Shown here: piece by piece, positions 24,758-34,356 of the stretch
Layout: every line of letters begins with the position of its first letter
Position numbering within the stretch: the first letter of the stretch is position 1
Assembly: GCF_000721105.1 (NCBI RefSeq)
Contig: NZ_JOEV01000035.1
Span: 18,757 to 82,756 of the forward strand
DNA: 64,000 nucleotides
DNA from: Streptomyces cellulosae
GTDB lineage: Bacteria; Actinomycetota; Actinomycetes; Streptomycetales; Streptomycetaceae
Direction: 5' to 3'
Translations under genes and position numbers: made by a program
The notes under the pieces: generated by a model
Database searches by the model: none
Told to the model about the DNA's origin: nothing
Seen by the model: only the letters and a program-made list of their open reading frames with translations

Positions 24758-25975
24758 CTACGCGCGTCCGGCCATCGTCGTACCGGACAAACCCGTCCGG
24801 CAGGCTTCCGTTTCGCCCGCGCACCGCACCGAGTGGTATGCGCCAACGCCGATCTCGGCGAAGTTCAGCAGGCTGTCCGTACCCGGTACGAAGTAGCCGC
24901 TGTGCCCGTCCGCGCCCTGCGCCGACAGCACGCGCGCGCCGAACGCGGAGGACATCGGGTCGGCCCCGTGGCCGAATCCGCCGACCTCCAGGTACGGCAC
25001 GTCCTGGATCCAGTCACGGCCGTCCCGCATCGCCCACACCTGCGCGGAGGTGCGCAGCCGGGAGGCGTTCGAGACCCGCATCCCCGGGCTGCCCGCCACC
25101 GCGATGTCGGACACCCGCCCCGGCAGGGTGTGCGCGGCCAGGCCGCACACCACGGAGCCGTAGCTGTGGCAGAAGAGGGAGACGGGGGAGCGGCCGGGCA
25201 GGGCCCGCACCAGCCCGTTCAGCCGGACCGCGCCCTCCGCGGCGCGGGTCGCGGTGGCGGAGTCGATGCCGAGCCCGGCGGGTGCCGTGTAGTCGGCCCA
25301 GGCGATGACCGCGGTACGGGTCGCCGGGCTCAGCGTGCGCTCGGTCCGGTACAGGGCCGCGGCCATACCGACGGGCGCCGAGTAGCTGCGGTCGGTGCGC
25401 TGGAAGGTCATCAGGTCGGTGTCGACGCCGGGGACGACGACGGAGACCCGCTCGGCCTTGTCCAGGTCGCCGAACACCTCGGCGATCCGGCCCGAGCCGC
25501 CGGGGTCGAAGGCCAGGAAGCGGCGGTCCTTGGCGAGCAGCGCCTCGTAGCGGTTCATGCGCCGCCCGGCGTCCTGCTGGCCGTTCGGGGAGAGCCGGGG
25601 GTCGTGCATGCGTTTGCGCTCGACCCTGCGGGCCTGGCCGATGGCGATCCGGTTGGCGCGGTAGCGCAGCTCGACCGGGGCGCCGTTCATGTTGCCGACC
25701 GCGAGCGGGTAGCGGGCGGCGAGGGCGGCGCGCTCCTGGGCGGTGAGGGAGGCGAAGAAGCGGGAGAGACGTCCGGGGGCCGTGTCCGGGTCGGGCAGCC
25801 GGTGTCCGTGCAGGTGTCCGTGCTCCCACCGGGAGAGTGAGGCCTGGAGTGCGGAGGTCCCCGGGTGGGTGCGCAGCGCGGTCCAGCCGGTGGTCGCCAG
25901 CATCACGAACACGACGGCCAGCGCGAGCAGGGCGCGCCAGACGTTCAGTTGCGGGGAGGTGTCGAAGGAAGTCAC
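24758..25975 (-). CDS. DUF1023 alpha/beta hydrolase, membrane-anchored
   Basis: A 405-residue protein with an N-terminal signal anchor (about 13-32) and a C-terminal alpha/beta hydrolase domain of the DUF1023 family. The nucleophile elbow is LFCHSYGSVV (about 265-275), a variant of G-x-S-x-G with Cys-His before Ser, usual in this family. GGFGHGADPMSS and DGHSGYF near the C-terminus hold the Asp and His candidates. The substrate is unknown. It starts with GTG 25975; no strong ribosome site is seen and TAGTGT lies 9 nt upstream. Confidence 0.85.
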   Translation of the reverse strand: MTSFDTSPQLNVWRALLALAVVFVMLATTGWTALRTHPGTSALQASLSRWEHGHLHGHRLPDPDTAPGRLSRFFASLTAQERAALAARYPLAVGNMNGAPVELRYRANRIAIGQARRVERKRMHDPRLSPNGQQDAGRRMNRYEALLAKDRRFLAFDPGGSGRIAEVFGDLDKAERVSVVVPGVDTDLMTFQRTDRSYSAPVGMAAALYRTERTLSPATRTAVIAWADYTAPAGLGIDSATATRAAEGAVRLNGLVRALPGRSPVSLFCHSYGSVVCGLAAHTLPGRVSDIAVAGSPGMRVSNASRLRTSAQVWAMRDGRDWIQDVPYLEVGGFGHGADPMSSAFGARVLSAQGADGHSGYFVPGTDSLLNFAEIGVGAYHSVRCAGETEACRTGLSGTTMAGRA

Positions 25976-26065
25976 TGAAAGGACACACTAGGAGAACGGG
26001 ACGGTCTCGCGTTAACCAAGTGGCGTGAATCACGTTTGGACAAAAGGGGCGTTCGGGGGGCACTC

Positions 26066-26692
26066 TCAGGCTCTTCGCCAGTTTCCCGTCAGCGCCGGTC
26101 CCACCTGCTCGAGATAGCGCGCCGTCAGCTCCCGGATCGCCTCCACGCTGAAGTCCTCGCCGGTGCTCCACTGTCGTCCCGTCACCCGCATCACACCGCT
26201 GAAGACGGCCACCGCCAGCCGCGGCCGCGGGTCCGCGTCCACATCGAGGCCCTCCCGTGCGGCGAGCACGCGCGCGATCTCCTCCTCGACCTCGTCGGAG
26301 CGGCGCAGATGCGCGGCGAGCAGTACGGGGGTCGACTCGATCACCCGGTACATGCGCAGGTAGAGCTCGACCGGGACGATCGCCTCGACCACGTCGTTGA
26401 GGGTGCCCCAGCCCTCCAGGACGGCACGGCGCAGCGCCACCATCGGGGCCTCCTGCGGCGGGCGCTCGCGCACCAGCTCGATGAAGTGCGCCACCGTCAT
26501 CTCCTGGAGGGTGAGGGCGGCCTCCTCCTTGCCGGCGAAGTAGCGGAAGAAGGTGCGCTGCGAGACGTCGACGGCGTCGGCGATGTCGTCGACCGTGGTG
26601 CCCTCGTAGCCGCGGGTGGTGAACAGTTCGAGGGCGGACCGCAGCAGGGCGTCACGGGTGCGCTGCTTCTTGCGTTCGCGCAGGGTTTCCAT
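26066..26692 (-). CDS. TetR-family repressor next to a drug-efflux gene
   Basis: A 208-residue regulator with the helix-turn-helix in residues 8-55 (ALELFTTRGYEGTTVDDIAD, then AVDVSQRTFFRYFAGKEEA). The remainder is helical ligand-binding domain. It is divergent from an EmrB/QacA-type MFS transporter, the classical arrangement of an efflux pump and its repressor. On the minus strand TTGACA and GTAACT are spaced by 17 bp, and the dyad at 26697-26709 covers the -10, so it should repress itself. The ATG is 7 nt after the -10. Confidence 0.92.
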   Translation of the reverse strand: METLRERKKQRTRDALLRSALELFTTRGYEGTTVDDIADAVDVSQRTFFRYFAGKEEAALTLQEMTVAHFIELVRERPPQEAPMVALRRAVLEGWGTLNDVVEAIVPVELYLRMYRVIESTPVLLAAHLRRSDEVEEEIARVLAAREGLDVDADPRPRLAVAVFSGVMRVTGRQWSTGEDFSVEAIRELTARYLEQVGPALTGNWRRA

Positions 26693-26696
26693 ACAG

Positions 26697-26751
26697 GTCA
26701 GTTACTGACTTGTGAATCGGTTTGTCAATTGTCAGCGGCTGTCATTAGCCT
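26697..26751. promoter_or_regulatory. Divergent promoters and TetR operator of the efflux locus
   Basis: A dyad GTCAGT-T-ACTGAC lies at 26697-26709 over the tetR -10. For the transporter, TTGTCA (26722-26727) and TAGCCT (26746-26751) are spaced by 18 bp, and the ATG follows 7 nt later, so its transcript should be leaderless. The two -35 regions overlap around 26722-26730, so a single repressor could control both directions. Confidence 0.65.
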
Positions 26752-26758
26752 CGAACGC

Positions 26759-28378
26759 ATGACTAGTCAGACCACCATCGACACGACGGGGCCGGGGAGC
26801 GGGAAACCGGCGTCCCCGTCGGACGGGGCCCCGGCCTCCGGGCTGCGCGGCCACCCCTGGTTCACCCTCATAACCGTCGCGGTCGGGGTCATGATGGTGG
26901 CCCTCGACGGCACCATCGTCGCCATCGCCAACCCGGCCATCCAGCAGGACCTCAAGGCGAGCTTCGCCGACGTCCAGTGGATCACCAACGGCTACTTCCT
27001 CGCCCTCGCGGTCTCCCTGATCACCGCGGGCAAGCTCGGTGACCGCTTCGGACACCGGCAGACCTTCCTGATCGGCGTGGTCGGCTTCGCCGCCGCCTCC
27101 GGCGCCATCGGGATGTCCAGCAGCATCGCGCTGGTCGTCACCTTCCGCGTCCTGCAGGGCCTGTTCGGCGCCCTGCTGATGCCGGCCGCGCTGGGTCTGC
27201 TGCGGGCGACCTTCCCGGCCGAGAAGCTCAACATGGCCATCGGCCTCTGGGGCATGGTCATCGGCGCCTCCACGGCCGGCGGCCCGATCCTCGGCGGTGT
27301 GCTGGTCGAGCACGTCAACTGGCAGTCGGTGTTCTTCATCAACGTGCCGGTCGGCGTCCTGGCCGTGGTCCTCGGCGTCCTGATCCTGCGCGACCACCGT
27401 GCCGAGAACGCGCCGCGCTCCTTCGACATCCTCGGCATCGTGCTGTTGTCCGGCGCGATGTTCTGCCTGGTGTGGGCCCTCATCAAGGCTCCCGCCTGGG
27501 GCTGGGGCGACGGCAAGACCTGGGCCTTCGTCGTCGCGTCCGTGGTCGGCTTCGCGCTGTTCGCCTTCTGGGAGACGAAGGTCAAGGAGCCGCTGATCCC
27601 GCTGGCGCTGTTCCGCTCCGTCCCGCTGTCCGCGGGTGTGGTGCTGATGGTGCTGATGGCCATCGCCTTCATGGGCGGCCTGTTCTTCGTGACGTTCTAC
27701 CTCCAGAACGTCCACGGGATGAGCCCCATCGACGCGGGCCTGCACCTCCTCCCGCTCACCGGCATGATGATCGTCGGCTCCCCGCTGGCGGGCGCGATGA
27801 TCTCCAAGCTGGGCCCGCGGATCCCGCTGGCCGGCGGTATGGCGGCCACCGCGATCGCCATGTACGGCATGTCCACGCTGGAGACGGACACCGGCAGCGC
27901 CGCCATGTCCCTCTGGTTCGCCCTGCTGGGCCTCGGCCTCGCGCCCGTCATGGTCGGTGCCACCGAAGTCATCGTCGGCAACGCCCCGATGGAGCTCTCC
28001 GGTGTGGCCGGCGGCCTCCAGCAGGCCGCGATGCAGATCGGCGGCAGCCTCGGTACGGCCGTCCTGGGTGCCGTGATGGCCTCCAAGGTCGACAGCGACC
28101 TCGCGGGCAACTGGAAGGACGCGGGCCTCCCGGAGCTCAACCCGGCCCAGCTCCACCAGGCCTCGGAAGCGGTCCAGGTCGGTATGGCGCCGGTCGCCCC
28201 GAACACCCCGGCGCCGGTCGCCGCGAAGATCGCCGACGTCGCGCACGACACCTTCATCTCCGGGATGAGCCTGGCGTCCCTGGTCGCCTGCGGAGTCGCC
28301 GCCGTCGCCATCCTGGTCGCGCTGCTCACCAAGCGCGGCGAGAACGCGGAGGCGGGAGCGGGCGTCGGCCACATCTGA
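26759..28378 (+). CDS. MFS drug-efflux transporter, DHA2 (EmrB/QacA) family
   Basis: A 539-residue proton-coupled exporter with 14 predicted membrane helices. The family marks are present: motif C-like GASTAGGPILGGVLVE after helix 4-5, motif A GKLGDRFGHRQTFL between helices 2 and 3, and the first-helix motif LDGTIVAIANPAI with the acidic residue typical of DHA2 pumps. The first 30 residues are a disordered Gly/Pro/Ser-rich tail. The substrate is probably a lipophilic drug or an endogenous metabolite. TAGCCT lies 7 nt before ATG 26759 and there is no Shine-Dalgarno. The divergent TetR gene is the likely repressor. Confidence 0.95.
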   Translation: MTSQTTIDTTGPGSGKPASPSDGAPASGLRGHPWFTLITVAVGVMMVALDGTIVAIANPAIQQDLKASFADVQWITNGYFLALAVSLITAGKLGDRFGHRQTFLIGVVGFAAASGAIGMSSSIALVVTFRVLQGLFGALLMPAALGLLRATFPAEKLNMAIGLWGMVIGASTAGGPILGGVLVEHVNWQSVFFINVPVGVLAVVLGVLILRDHRAENAPRSFDILGIVLLSGAMFCLVWALIKAPAWGWGDGKTWAFVVASVVGFALFAFWETKVKEPLIPLALFRSVPLSAGVVLMVLMAIAFMGGLFFVTFYLQNVHGMSPIDAGLHLLPLTGMMIVGSPLAGAMISKLGPRIPLAGGMAATAIAMYGMSTLETDTGSAAMSLWFALLGLGLAPVMVGATEVIVGNAPMELSGVAGGLQQAAMQIGGSLGTAVLGAVMASKVDSDLAGNWKDAGLPELNPAQLHQASEAVQVGMAPVAPNTPAPVAAKIADVAHDTFISGMSLASLVACGVAAVAILVALLTKRGENAEAGAGVGHI

Positions 28379-28737
28379 CACCGGCCGCAGCGCCCGCCGA
28401 ACTGGGTCGGAAACAGGCGGAGTTCCCCTATCAGGGTGACAACGCTAAAGATTCCTCGCCCACGGTGGGCGCCGCGCGTCACAGTGGGTCAAGCCCTCCG
28501 GTACGGCACATTCCCCGGGCAGGTTCCGGGAGTTCATGCTGGTCGTACGCATTCGTGCGGTTCGTACGCTTCCATACGGTCCGTACGAGTTCGTGCGACG
28601 AGGGGGCGACCGGTGCTGCGGCGCGCTGCCGGAGGGGGGCGGCGCGCCGCAAGGCCGGAGGATTGGGAAGCGCGGCGTGGGTACTCGCGTCATGGAACCC
28701 GGAACGACCCGAATCAACCGAGGGGTTCAGGGAGTTG
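28379..28737 (+). other. Non-coding stretch with sigma-B-like promoter and CGTACG-rich patch
   Basis: No convincing gene is seen. Around 28535-28610 short elements CGTACG, TTCGTGCG and their relatives recur at irregular spacing on both strands and may be regulator half-sites. At 28660-28684, GGATT-N14-GGGTAC matches the S. coelicolor sigma-B promoter pattern (GNNTN, 14-16 nt, GGGTAC) and points to the small membrane gene that follows. Confidence 0.4.
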
Positions 28738-28740
28738 ATG

Positions 28741-29046
28741 ATGGCGGGCTTCGGACAAGGAACGCGCAGGTACCCCCGCTCACGTGGCCGGACGTGGTCA
28801 CGGACCGGGCCGGATCGCGCGACGCTGGAAATCATCGGAGTCATCTGTGCCGTCGCCGGATTCTTTGTGCTGGGGATCATCCTCGGCCCAGCGGCGATCG
28901 TCTGCGGCTGGCTCGCCATGGGCCGCACCTGGACGGGAACCCGCTCGGTGCCGGCCCTGATCGCTGTGGTCCTGGGCGCCATCGACACGCTCCTGGCGGT
29001 CATCTGGCTCGCTGGAGCGGCCACCCCGGGGACAGGTCTGTTCTGA
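28741..29046 (+). CDS. Small two-to-three-helix membrane protein (DUF4190-like)
   Basis: A 101-residue protein: a basic, disordered N-terminus, then two hydrophobic segments (about 31-58, EIIGVICAVAGFFVLGIILG onward, and 72-95) joined by WLAMGRTW. The arrangement, with an aromatic-basic loop, resembles DUF4190 proteins of actinobacteria. Function is unknown. GGGAG lies about 6 nt before ATG 28741; an overlapping ATG at 28738 is possible. A sigma-B-like promoter upstream suggests control by osmotic or general stress, which is inference. Confidence 0.6.
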   Translation: MAGFGQGTRRYPRSRGRTWSRTGPDRATLEIIGVICAVAGFFVLGIILGPAAIVCGWLAMGRTWTGTRSVPALIAVVLGAIDTLLAVIWLAGAATPGTGLF

Positions 29047-29065
29047 CCCGGGGACTGTGAGGGAA

Positions 29066-29093
29066 GGGCCCCCGGTGGGACGACCGGGGGCCC
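29066..29093. terminator. Intrinsic terminator
   Basis: A 10-bp GC stem (GGGCCCCCGG and complement) with an 8-nt loop, 20 nt after the small membrane gene and facing the potassium channel gene. Confidence 0.65.
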
Positions 29094-29179
29094 ACCCACG
29101 TCCGCCCCCCCCGCAAAGCCGGTCGTCTCTCCTCGCCGCGGTCAGCTCGTCGCCGGTCGTCTCTCGGCACTCGTCATCT

Positions 29180-29926
29180 CTACGCGCCGGATCTTTCGAC
29201 AGGCGTCTTCCGCAACGCCGCGACCTCGGCCCGCAGCGCCCGCACCTCGGCCGTCAGCTCCCGGATCGCCTCCGTCTGCCGCTGTTCCTCGACGTCGTCC
29301 TTCTCGAACCGCTCGATGAACCACGCGGCGATGTTCGCGGTCACCACACCCAGCAACGCGATCCCGGACAGCATCAGCCCCACCGCGATGATCCGGCCCA
29401 GGCCGGTGGTCGGCGCGTGGTCCCCGTACCCGACGGTCGTCATCGTCGTGAAGGACCACCACACGGCGTCACCCAGCGTCCGGATGTTCCCGTCCGGCGA
29501 CGCCCGCTCCACCGACAGCACGGCCAGCGACCCGAACATCAGCAGGCCCACCACGGCCCCCGCGACATACGTGGTCACCCGGATCTGCGAGGCCATCCGC
29601 GCCCGCCGCCCCACCAGCAGCAGCGTCGAGACGAGCCGCAGCAGCCGCAGCGGCTGGAGCATCGGCAGCACCACCGCGCACAGGTCCAGCCAGTGGGTGC
29701 GGACGAACTCGCGCCGGTACGGAGTGAGCGCCAGGCGCACCACGTAGTCCGCCGCGAACGCCCCCCACACCGTCCACTCGACCACCGTGCACGCGAAAGT
29801 CACGGACGACCCGGCGGAGGTGTCCACGATCGGTACCGCGTAGGCCACGGCGAACAGCAGGGCGAGCGCCAGCAGCGGTCGTTGCGTCCGGTGCTCCCAC
29901 CGGGCCTGGGCCGAGAGTTGCTTCAT
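29180..29926 (-). CDS. Voltage-gated-type potassium channel (ion transport protein)
   Basis: A 248-residue channel subunit. Helices S1-S4 occupy about residues 18-120, with a short S4 (LRLLRLVSTLLLVGRRAR) that is less charged than in true voltage sensors. The pore loop holds the selectivity filter TTVGYGD (about 167-173), S6 follows, and a C-terminal coiled coil (IRELTAEVRALRAEVAALRK) should assemble the tetramer. TACGAT lies 6 nt before ATG 29926, so the mRNA is leaderless, starting 21 nt after the aceE terminator in the same direction. A longer frame from 29992 would run through that terminator and is not preferred. Confidence 0.9.
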   Translation of the reverse strand: MKQLSAQARWEHRTQRPLLALALLFAVAYAVPIVDTSAGSSVTFACTVVEWTVWGAFAADYVVRLALTPYRREFVRTHWLDLCAVVLPMLQPLRLLRLVSTLLLVGRRARMASQIRVTTYVAGAVVGLLMFGSLAVLSVERASPDGNIRTLGDAVWWSFTTMTTVGYGDHAPTTGLGRIIAVGLMLSGIALLGVVTANIAAWFIERFEKDDVEEQRQTEAIRELTAEVRALRAEVAALRKTPVERSGA

Positions 29927-29947
29927 GTCCGCATCGTAAAGAAGCGG

Positions 29948-29980
29948 TAAGGGCGGTGGAGCCGCAAGCTCCACCGCCCT
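29948..29980 (-). terminator. aceE terminator
   Basis: A perfect 14-bp stem (AAGGGCGGTGGAGC and complement) with a 5-nt loop, 25 nt after the aceE stop. On the minus strand it is followed by TTCTTTACG-type sequence that also holds the potassium-channel -10 element. Confidence 0.85.
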
Positions 29981-30005
29981 TCCGCCGTTCACGTCCCGCG
30001 CTGTG

Positions 30006-32753
30006 TCACGCGTCGCCGCTCGCGGCCCCCGGATCGGCAGCCGACACGTCGAGCAGCTGGTACCGGTCGATCGCCTGCTTGAGCACCGACCGGTCGACCT
30101 TGCCCTCCCTGGCCAGCTCGGTCAGCACGCCCACCACGATCGACTGTGCGTCGATGTGGAAGAACCGCCGGGCCGCGCCCCGGGTGTCCGCGAAGCCGAA
30201 GCCGTCGGCGCCCAGCGACTGGTACGTCCCCGGCACCCACCGTGCGATCTGGTCCGGAACCGATCGCATCCAGTCGGAGACGGCCACGAACGGACCCTCC
30301 GCGTCGGCCAGCTTCCGGGTCACGTACGGCACCCGCTGCTCCTCCTCCGGGTGCAGCAGGTTGTACTCCTCGCAGGCCACGGCCTCACGCCGCAGCTCGT
30401 TCCAGGAGGTCGCCGACCAGACGTCGGCCTTCACGTTCCACTCCTCGGCGAGGAGCTTCTGCGCCTCGACCGCCCACGGAACCGCGACACCCGAGGCCAT
30501 GATCTGCGCGGGAATCGACCCCGAGGTGCCCTCGCTGAAGCGGTGGACGCCCTTGACGATGCCCTCGGCGTCCACGTTCGCCGGCTCGGCCGGGTGCTGG
30601 ATGGGCTCGTTGTAGACGGTGAGGTAGTAGAAGACGTCCTCGCCGTGCGGGTGCTCCTCGGAGCCGCCGTACATCCGCCGCAGACCGTCCTTGACGATGT
30701 GCGCGATCTCGAACCCGAAGGCGGGGTCGTACGCCACACAGCCCGGGTTGGTCGAGGCGAGCAGCTGTGAGTGGCCGTCCGCGTGCTGCAGGCCCTCACC
30801 GGTCAGAGTCGTACGGCCGGCGGTCGCACCCAGCACGAAACCGCGCGCCAGCTGGTCCGACATCTGCCAGAACTGGTCGCCGGTGCGCTGGAAACCGAAC
30901 ATCGAGTAGAAGACGTACACCGGGATCAGCGGCTCGCCGTGCGTGGCGTACGCCGAACCCGCCGCGATCAGCGAGGCCGTGCAGCCCGCCTCCGAGATGC
31001 CGTCGTGCAGCATCTGCCCCTGCGGCGACTCCTTGTAGGCGAGCAGCAGGTCCCGGTCCACGGCCTCGTACTGCTGGCCGAGAGGATTGTAGATCTTCGC
31101 ACTCGGGAAGAAGGAGTCCATGCCGAACGTGCGGTACTCGTCCGGCGCGATCAGCACGAACCGCTTGCCGATCTCCTTGTCCCGCATGAGGTCCTTGAGC
31201 AGCCGTACGAACGCCATGGTGGTGGCGATGGACTGCTGGCCGGAGCCCTTCTTCACGGTCGCGTACAACTTCTCGTCCGGCAGTGCGAGCGGCTTCGAGC
31301 GCACCACGCGCGTGGGGACGTATCCGCCGCATCCCTTGCGGCGGTCGTGCATGTACTGGATCTCCTCCGAGTCGCGGCCCGGGTGGTAGTACGGCGGCGC
31401 GCCGGACTCCAGCTCCTTGTCGGAGATCGGCAGGTGCAGCCGGTCGCGGAAGCGCTTGAGGTCGTCGACCGTCAGCTTCTTCATCTGGTGCGTGGCGTTG
31501 CGGCCCTCGAAGTTGGGACCCAGCGTCCAGCCCTTGATGGTCTTGGCCAGGATGACCGTCGGCTGACCCTTGTGCTCGACGGCCGCCTTGTAGGCCGCGA
31601 AGATCTTCCGGTGGTCGTGACCGCCGCGCCCCAGGTGCAGGATCTGGTCGTCGGTCATGTTCTCGACCATCGCGCGCAGCCGGTGGTCGTCGCCGAAGAA
31701 GTGGTCGCGGATGTACGCGCCGGTCTCGGTGGCGTACGTCTGGAACTGGCCGTCCGGCGTGGTGTTCATCTTGTTGACCAGCACACCGTCGCGGTCCTGC
31801 GCGAGCAGCGGGTCCCAGGTGCGGTCCCACACCAGCTTGATCACGTTCCAGCCGGCGCCCCGGAAGATCGACTCCAGCTCCTGGATGATCTTGCCGTTGC
31901 CGCGCACCGGACCGTCGAGCCGCTGCAGGTTGCAGTTGACCACGAAGGTCAGGTTGTCCAGGCCCTCACGGGCGGCGATGGACAGCTGGCCGAGCGACTC
32001 CGGCTCGTCCATCTCGCCGTCGCCCAGGAACGCCCACACGTGCGACTTCGAGGTGTCGGCGATGTCGCGCGCGTGCATGTAGCGGTTCATCCGCGCCTGG
32101 TAGATCGCGCCGATCGGGCCGAGGCCCATGGACACGGTCGGGAACTCCCAGAAGTCCGGCATCAGCCGCGGGTGCGGGTAGCTGGACAGGCCGTACGGCG
32201 CCTTCGACTTCTCCTGGCGGAACCCGTCCAGGTTCTGCTCGCTGAGGCGGTCCAGCAGGTACGCGCGGGCGTAGATGCCCGGCGAGGCGTGGCCCTGGAA
32301 GAAGACCTGGTCGCCGCCGTCGCCCTCGTCCTTGCCGCGGAAGAAGTGGTTGAAGCCGACGTCGTAGAGCGAGGCGGAGGAGGCGAAGGTGGCGATGTGG
32401 CCGCCGACACCGATGCCGGGGCGCTGGGCGCGGGAGACCATCACGGCCGCGTTCCAGCGGGTCGCGTTGAGGATCTTCCGCTCGATCTCCTCGTTGCCCG
32501 GGAAGAACGGCTCGGCCCTGGTGGGGATGGTGTTGACGTAGTCCGTGCTGCGCATCTCGGGCACGGCCACGCGCTTCTCGCGGGCCCGCTCGATCAGGCG
32601 CAGCATCAGATAGCGGGCCCGCTCCCGGCCGCGCTCGTCCACGGCGGCGTCGAGCGAGTCGAGCCACTCCTGGGTTTCCTCGGGATCGAAGTCAGGAACC
32701 TGACTCGGAAGGCCGCCAATGATGATCGGGTTGCGATCGGATCCGGAAGCCAC
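30006..32753 (-). CDS. aceE: Pyruvate dehydrogenase E1 component, homodimeric type
   Basis: A 915-residue thiamine-diphosphate enzyme that decarboxylates pyruvate and hands the acetyl group to the lipoyl E2. The length and single-chain architecture match AceE rather than the alpha/beta E1. The ThDP motif is visible as [10 protein letters not shown] followed by [20 protein letters not shown] (about 245-295), with transketolase-like middle and C-terminal domains after it. The start is GTG 32753 with AAGGA 6 nt upstream. It stands alone, with its own terminator and a 466-bp divergent upstream region; E2 and E3 genes are not near, which is usual in Streptomyces. Confidence 0.97.
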   Translation of the reverse strand: MASGSDRNPIIIGGLPSQVPDFDPEETQEWLDSLDAAVDERGRERARYLMLRLIERAREKRVAVPEMRSTDYVNTIPTRAEPFFPGNEEIERKILNATRWNAAVMVSRAQRPGIGVGGHIATFASSASLYDVGFNHFFRGKDEGDGGDQVFFQGHASPGIYARAYLLDRLSEQNLDGFRQEKSKAPYGLSSYPHPRLMPDFWEFPTVSMGLGPIGAIYQARMNRYMHARDIADTSKSHVWAFLGDGEMDEPESLGQLSIAAREGLDNLTFVVNCNLQRLDGPVRGNGKIIQELESIFRGAGWNVIKLVWDRTWDPLLAQDRDGVLVNKMNTTPDGQFQTYATETGAYIRDHFFGDDHRLRAMVENMTDDQILHLGRGGHDHRKIFAAYKAAVEHKGQPTVILAKTIKGWTLGPNFEGRNATHQMKKLTVDDLKRFRDRLHLPISDKELESGAPPYYHPGRDSEEIQYMHDRRKGCGGYVPTRVVRSKPLALPDEKLYATVKKGSGQQSIATTMAFVRLLKDLMRDKEIGKRFVLIAPDEYRTFGMDSFFPSAKIYNPLGQQYEAVDRDLLLAYKESPQGQMLHDGISEAGCTASLIAAGSAYATHGEPLIPVYVFYSMFGFQRTGDQFWQMSDQLARGFVLGATAGRTTLTGEGLQHADGHSQLLASTNPGCVAYDPAFGFEIAHIVKDGLRRMYGGSEEHPHGEDVFYYLTVYNEPIQHPAEPANVDAEGIVKGVHRFSEGTSGSIPAQIMASGVAVPWAVEAQKLLAEEWNVKADVWSATSWNELRREAVACEEYNLLHPEEEQRVPYVTRKLADAEGPFVAVSDWMRSVPDQIARWVPGTYQSLGADGFGFADTRGAARRFFHIDAQSIVVGVLTELAREGKVDRSVLKQAIDRYQLLDVSAADPGAASGDA

Positions 32754-33219
32754 GCTGTTCCTTACCTGTCAGAGGGCTGCATTTCCCTGGGGTTCGCTGG
32801 GTTTTTCGCTGGGTTCTCGGTATGCCTGCACCGTTCCCCATCGTGTACCTCGGCGCGGCAAACGTCACCTCTACTGTGGGGTAACTCGACCTTGGTCCGG
32901 CGGTCGGGGTCGGCCTGGCCGGCACATGGTCGAGAGCCACGTCCCCCGCTCTGTCCCCATGGAAGGTTCCCAAACGCACAAACGGGGCAGAAAGGTGTGG
33001 GCTGTGTCACTCCCGGACTGGGGCGGTGTGCCGTAAGTTGCGGCGACACGGCCCGGAACGTCACCGTTTCGGCGGTCTGAACGGCCGGGTACTTGCGCGA
33101 TCCGCCCCGCCCGTGTGGACTACGGCCAATGCTTCGCGCACGCGCGTGGCTAAGACTCCCCCCAAGTCCTGAGCGGACTCGGGGGGACACCCATCCAAAA
33201 CATGATCAGGAGGCAACCC
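32754..33219. promoter_or_regulatory. Divergent aceE / DUF3052 intergenic region with sigma-B-like promoter
   Basis: No gene is supported in these 466 bp. GTTTC-N16-GGGTAC at 33066-33092 fits the sigma-B promoter pattern and reads toward the DUF3052 gene, about 120 bp before its start. No clear promoter for aceE could be picked out. A TACTGT hexamer at 32872 and a TAAGAC at 33151 are possible -10 elements on the plus strand. Confidence 0.45.
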
Positions 33220-33657
33220 GTGAGCGCGACCGCGGACCACGCGGAGGAGCGGACGAACCCTGCCGTCAGGCTGGGGTTCCAGCCCGAGCAGGTGGTCCAG
33301 GAGATCGGCTACGACGACGACGTAGACCAGGAACTCCGCGAGGCCATTGAGGAAGTCATCGGCAGCGACCTTGTGGATGAGGACTACGACGATGTAGCCG
33401 ATGCCGTGGTGCTGTGGTTCCGCGACGAGGACGGCGACCTGACGGATGTGCTGGTGGATGCCATCACGTACATCGAGGAGGGTGGCTCGATCCTGCTGCT
33501 GACGCCGAAGACCGGCCGGGACGGCTACGTGGAGCCCAGCGACATCTCCGAAGCCGCGACGACCGCCGGGCTCTCCGCGTCGAAGAGCGTCAGCGTCGGC
33601 AAGGACTGGAGCGGCAGCCGGCTGGTGACGCCGAAGGCCGCGAAGTCGAAGAAGTAA
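33220..33657 (+). CDS. DUF3052-family protein
   Basis: A 145-residue acidic protein of the actinobacterial DUF3052 family, recognised by [20 protein letters not shown] and by the central [17 protein letters not shown]. It is small and cytoplasmic, and its function is unknown. AGGAGG lies 6 nt before GTG 33220. A candidate sigma-B promoter upstream hints at stress control. A hairpin follows the stop. Confidence 0.9.
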   Translation: MSATADHAEERTNPAVRLGFQPEQVVQEIGYDDDVDQELREAIEEVIGSDLVDEDYDDVADAVVLWFRDEDGDLTDVLVDAITYIEEGGSILLLTPKTGRDGYVEPSDISEAATTAGLSASKSVSVGKDWSGSRLVTPKAAKSKK

Positions 33658-33669
33658 CCCTGGAACGCA

Positions 33670-33699
33670 GGACGGGCCGGCACCACCGCCGGCCCGTCC
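33670..33699 (+). terminator. Intrinsic terminator
   Basis: A perfect 12-bp stem (GGACGGGCCGGC and complement) with a 6-nt loop, starting 13 nt after the DUF3052 stop; no U-tract. Confidence 0.7.
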
Positions 33700-33784
33700 G
33701 ATGCCGTGCCCGGTCCGTCGTGTTTCCCGGAGCGGCCTAGGGTGGGGGCCACCCGAACAGCCCCACCGAAGGGAAATCCAGGAA

Positions 33785-34243
33785 ATGGCGATCCAGGTCG
33801 GCGAGAAGGCCCCCGACTTCGAGCTGAAGGACAACCACGGCGCGACCGTGAAGCTGTCCGACTTCCGAGGCGACAAGAACGTCGTCCTGCTGTTCTACCC
33901 CTTCGCCTTCACCGGCGTGTGCACCGGCGAGCTGTGCGAGCTGCGTGACAACCTGCCGCAGTTCTCCGACCGCGACACCCAGCTGCTCGCCGTGTCGAAC
34001 GACTCCATCCACACCCTGCGTGTCTTCGCCGAGCAGGAGGGCCTCGAGTACCCCCTGCTGAGTGACTTCTGGCCGCACGGCGAGGTCTCCCGCGCCTACG
34101 GCGTCTTCGCCGAGGACAAGGGCTGCGCGGTGCGCGGCACCTTCGTCATCGACAAGGCGGGCGTCGTCCGCTGGACCGTCGTGAACGCCCTGCCGGACGC
34201 GCGTGACCTGAGCGAGTACGTCAAGGCGCTCGACACCCTGTGA
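33785..34243 (+). CDS. Peroxiredoxin (AhpE/Bcp-like)
   Basis: A 152-residue thiol peroxidase that reduces hydrogen peroxide or organic peroxides. The peroxidatic Cys46 lies in [15 protein letters not shown], with a second Cys51 five residues on, so a resolving role for Cys51 is possible. The conserved Arg is in [11 protein letters not shown] (about residue 119). The context is the upstream edge of the Ter island, which is often linked to oxidative and metal stress. GGGAAATCCAGGAA precedes ATG 33785 as a loose ribosome site. Confidence 0.93.
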   Translation: MAIQVGEKAPDFELKDNHGATVKLSDFRGDKNVVLLFYPFAFTGVCTGELCELRDNLPQFSDRDTQLLAVSNDSIHTLRVFAEQEGLEYPLLSDFWPHGEVSRAYGVFAEDKGCAVRGTFVIDKAGVVRWTVVNALPDARDLSEYVKALDTL

Positions 34244-34356
34244 TTGTTCGGGCCCAGGGACTGCGGTGCGCGGGAACCCGTCACTAGGATCGAATCGTTG
34301 ATCCGACATCAGACGCACGGCGGGGCTCCCCGCCCCTGGACACCAATGGAGGACTC

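Noticed and set aside
26732..28381. 549-residue frame opposite the MFS transporter
   Set aside because: Asp/Gly/His/Arg-rich shadow, no hydrophobic or domain pattern.
30771..33080. 769-residue frame opposite aceE
   Set aside because: Shadow frame: composition mirrors aceE codons and there is no start signal.
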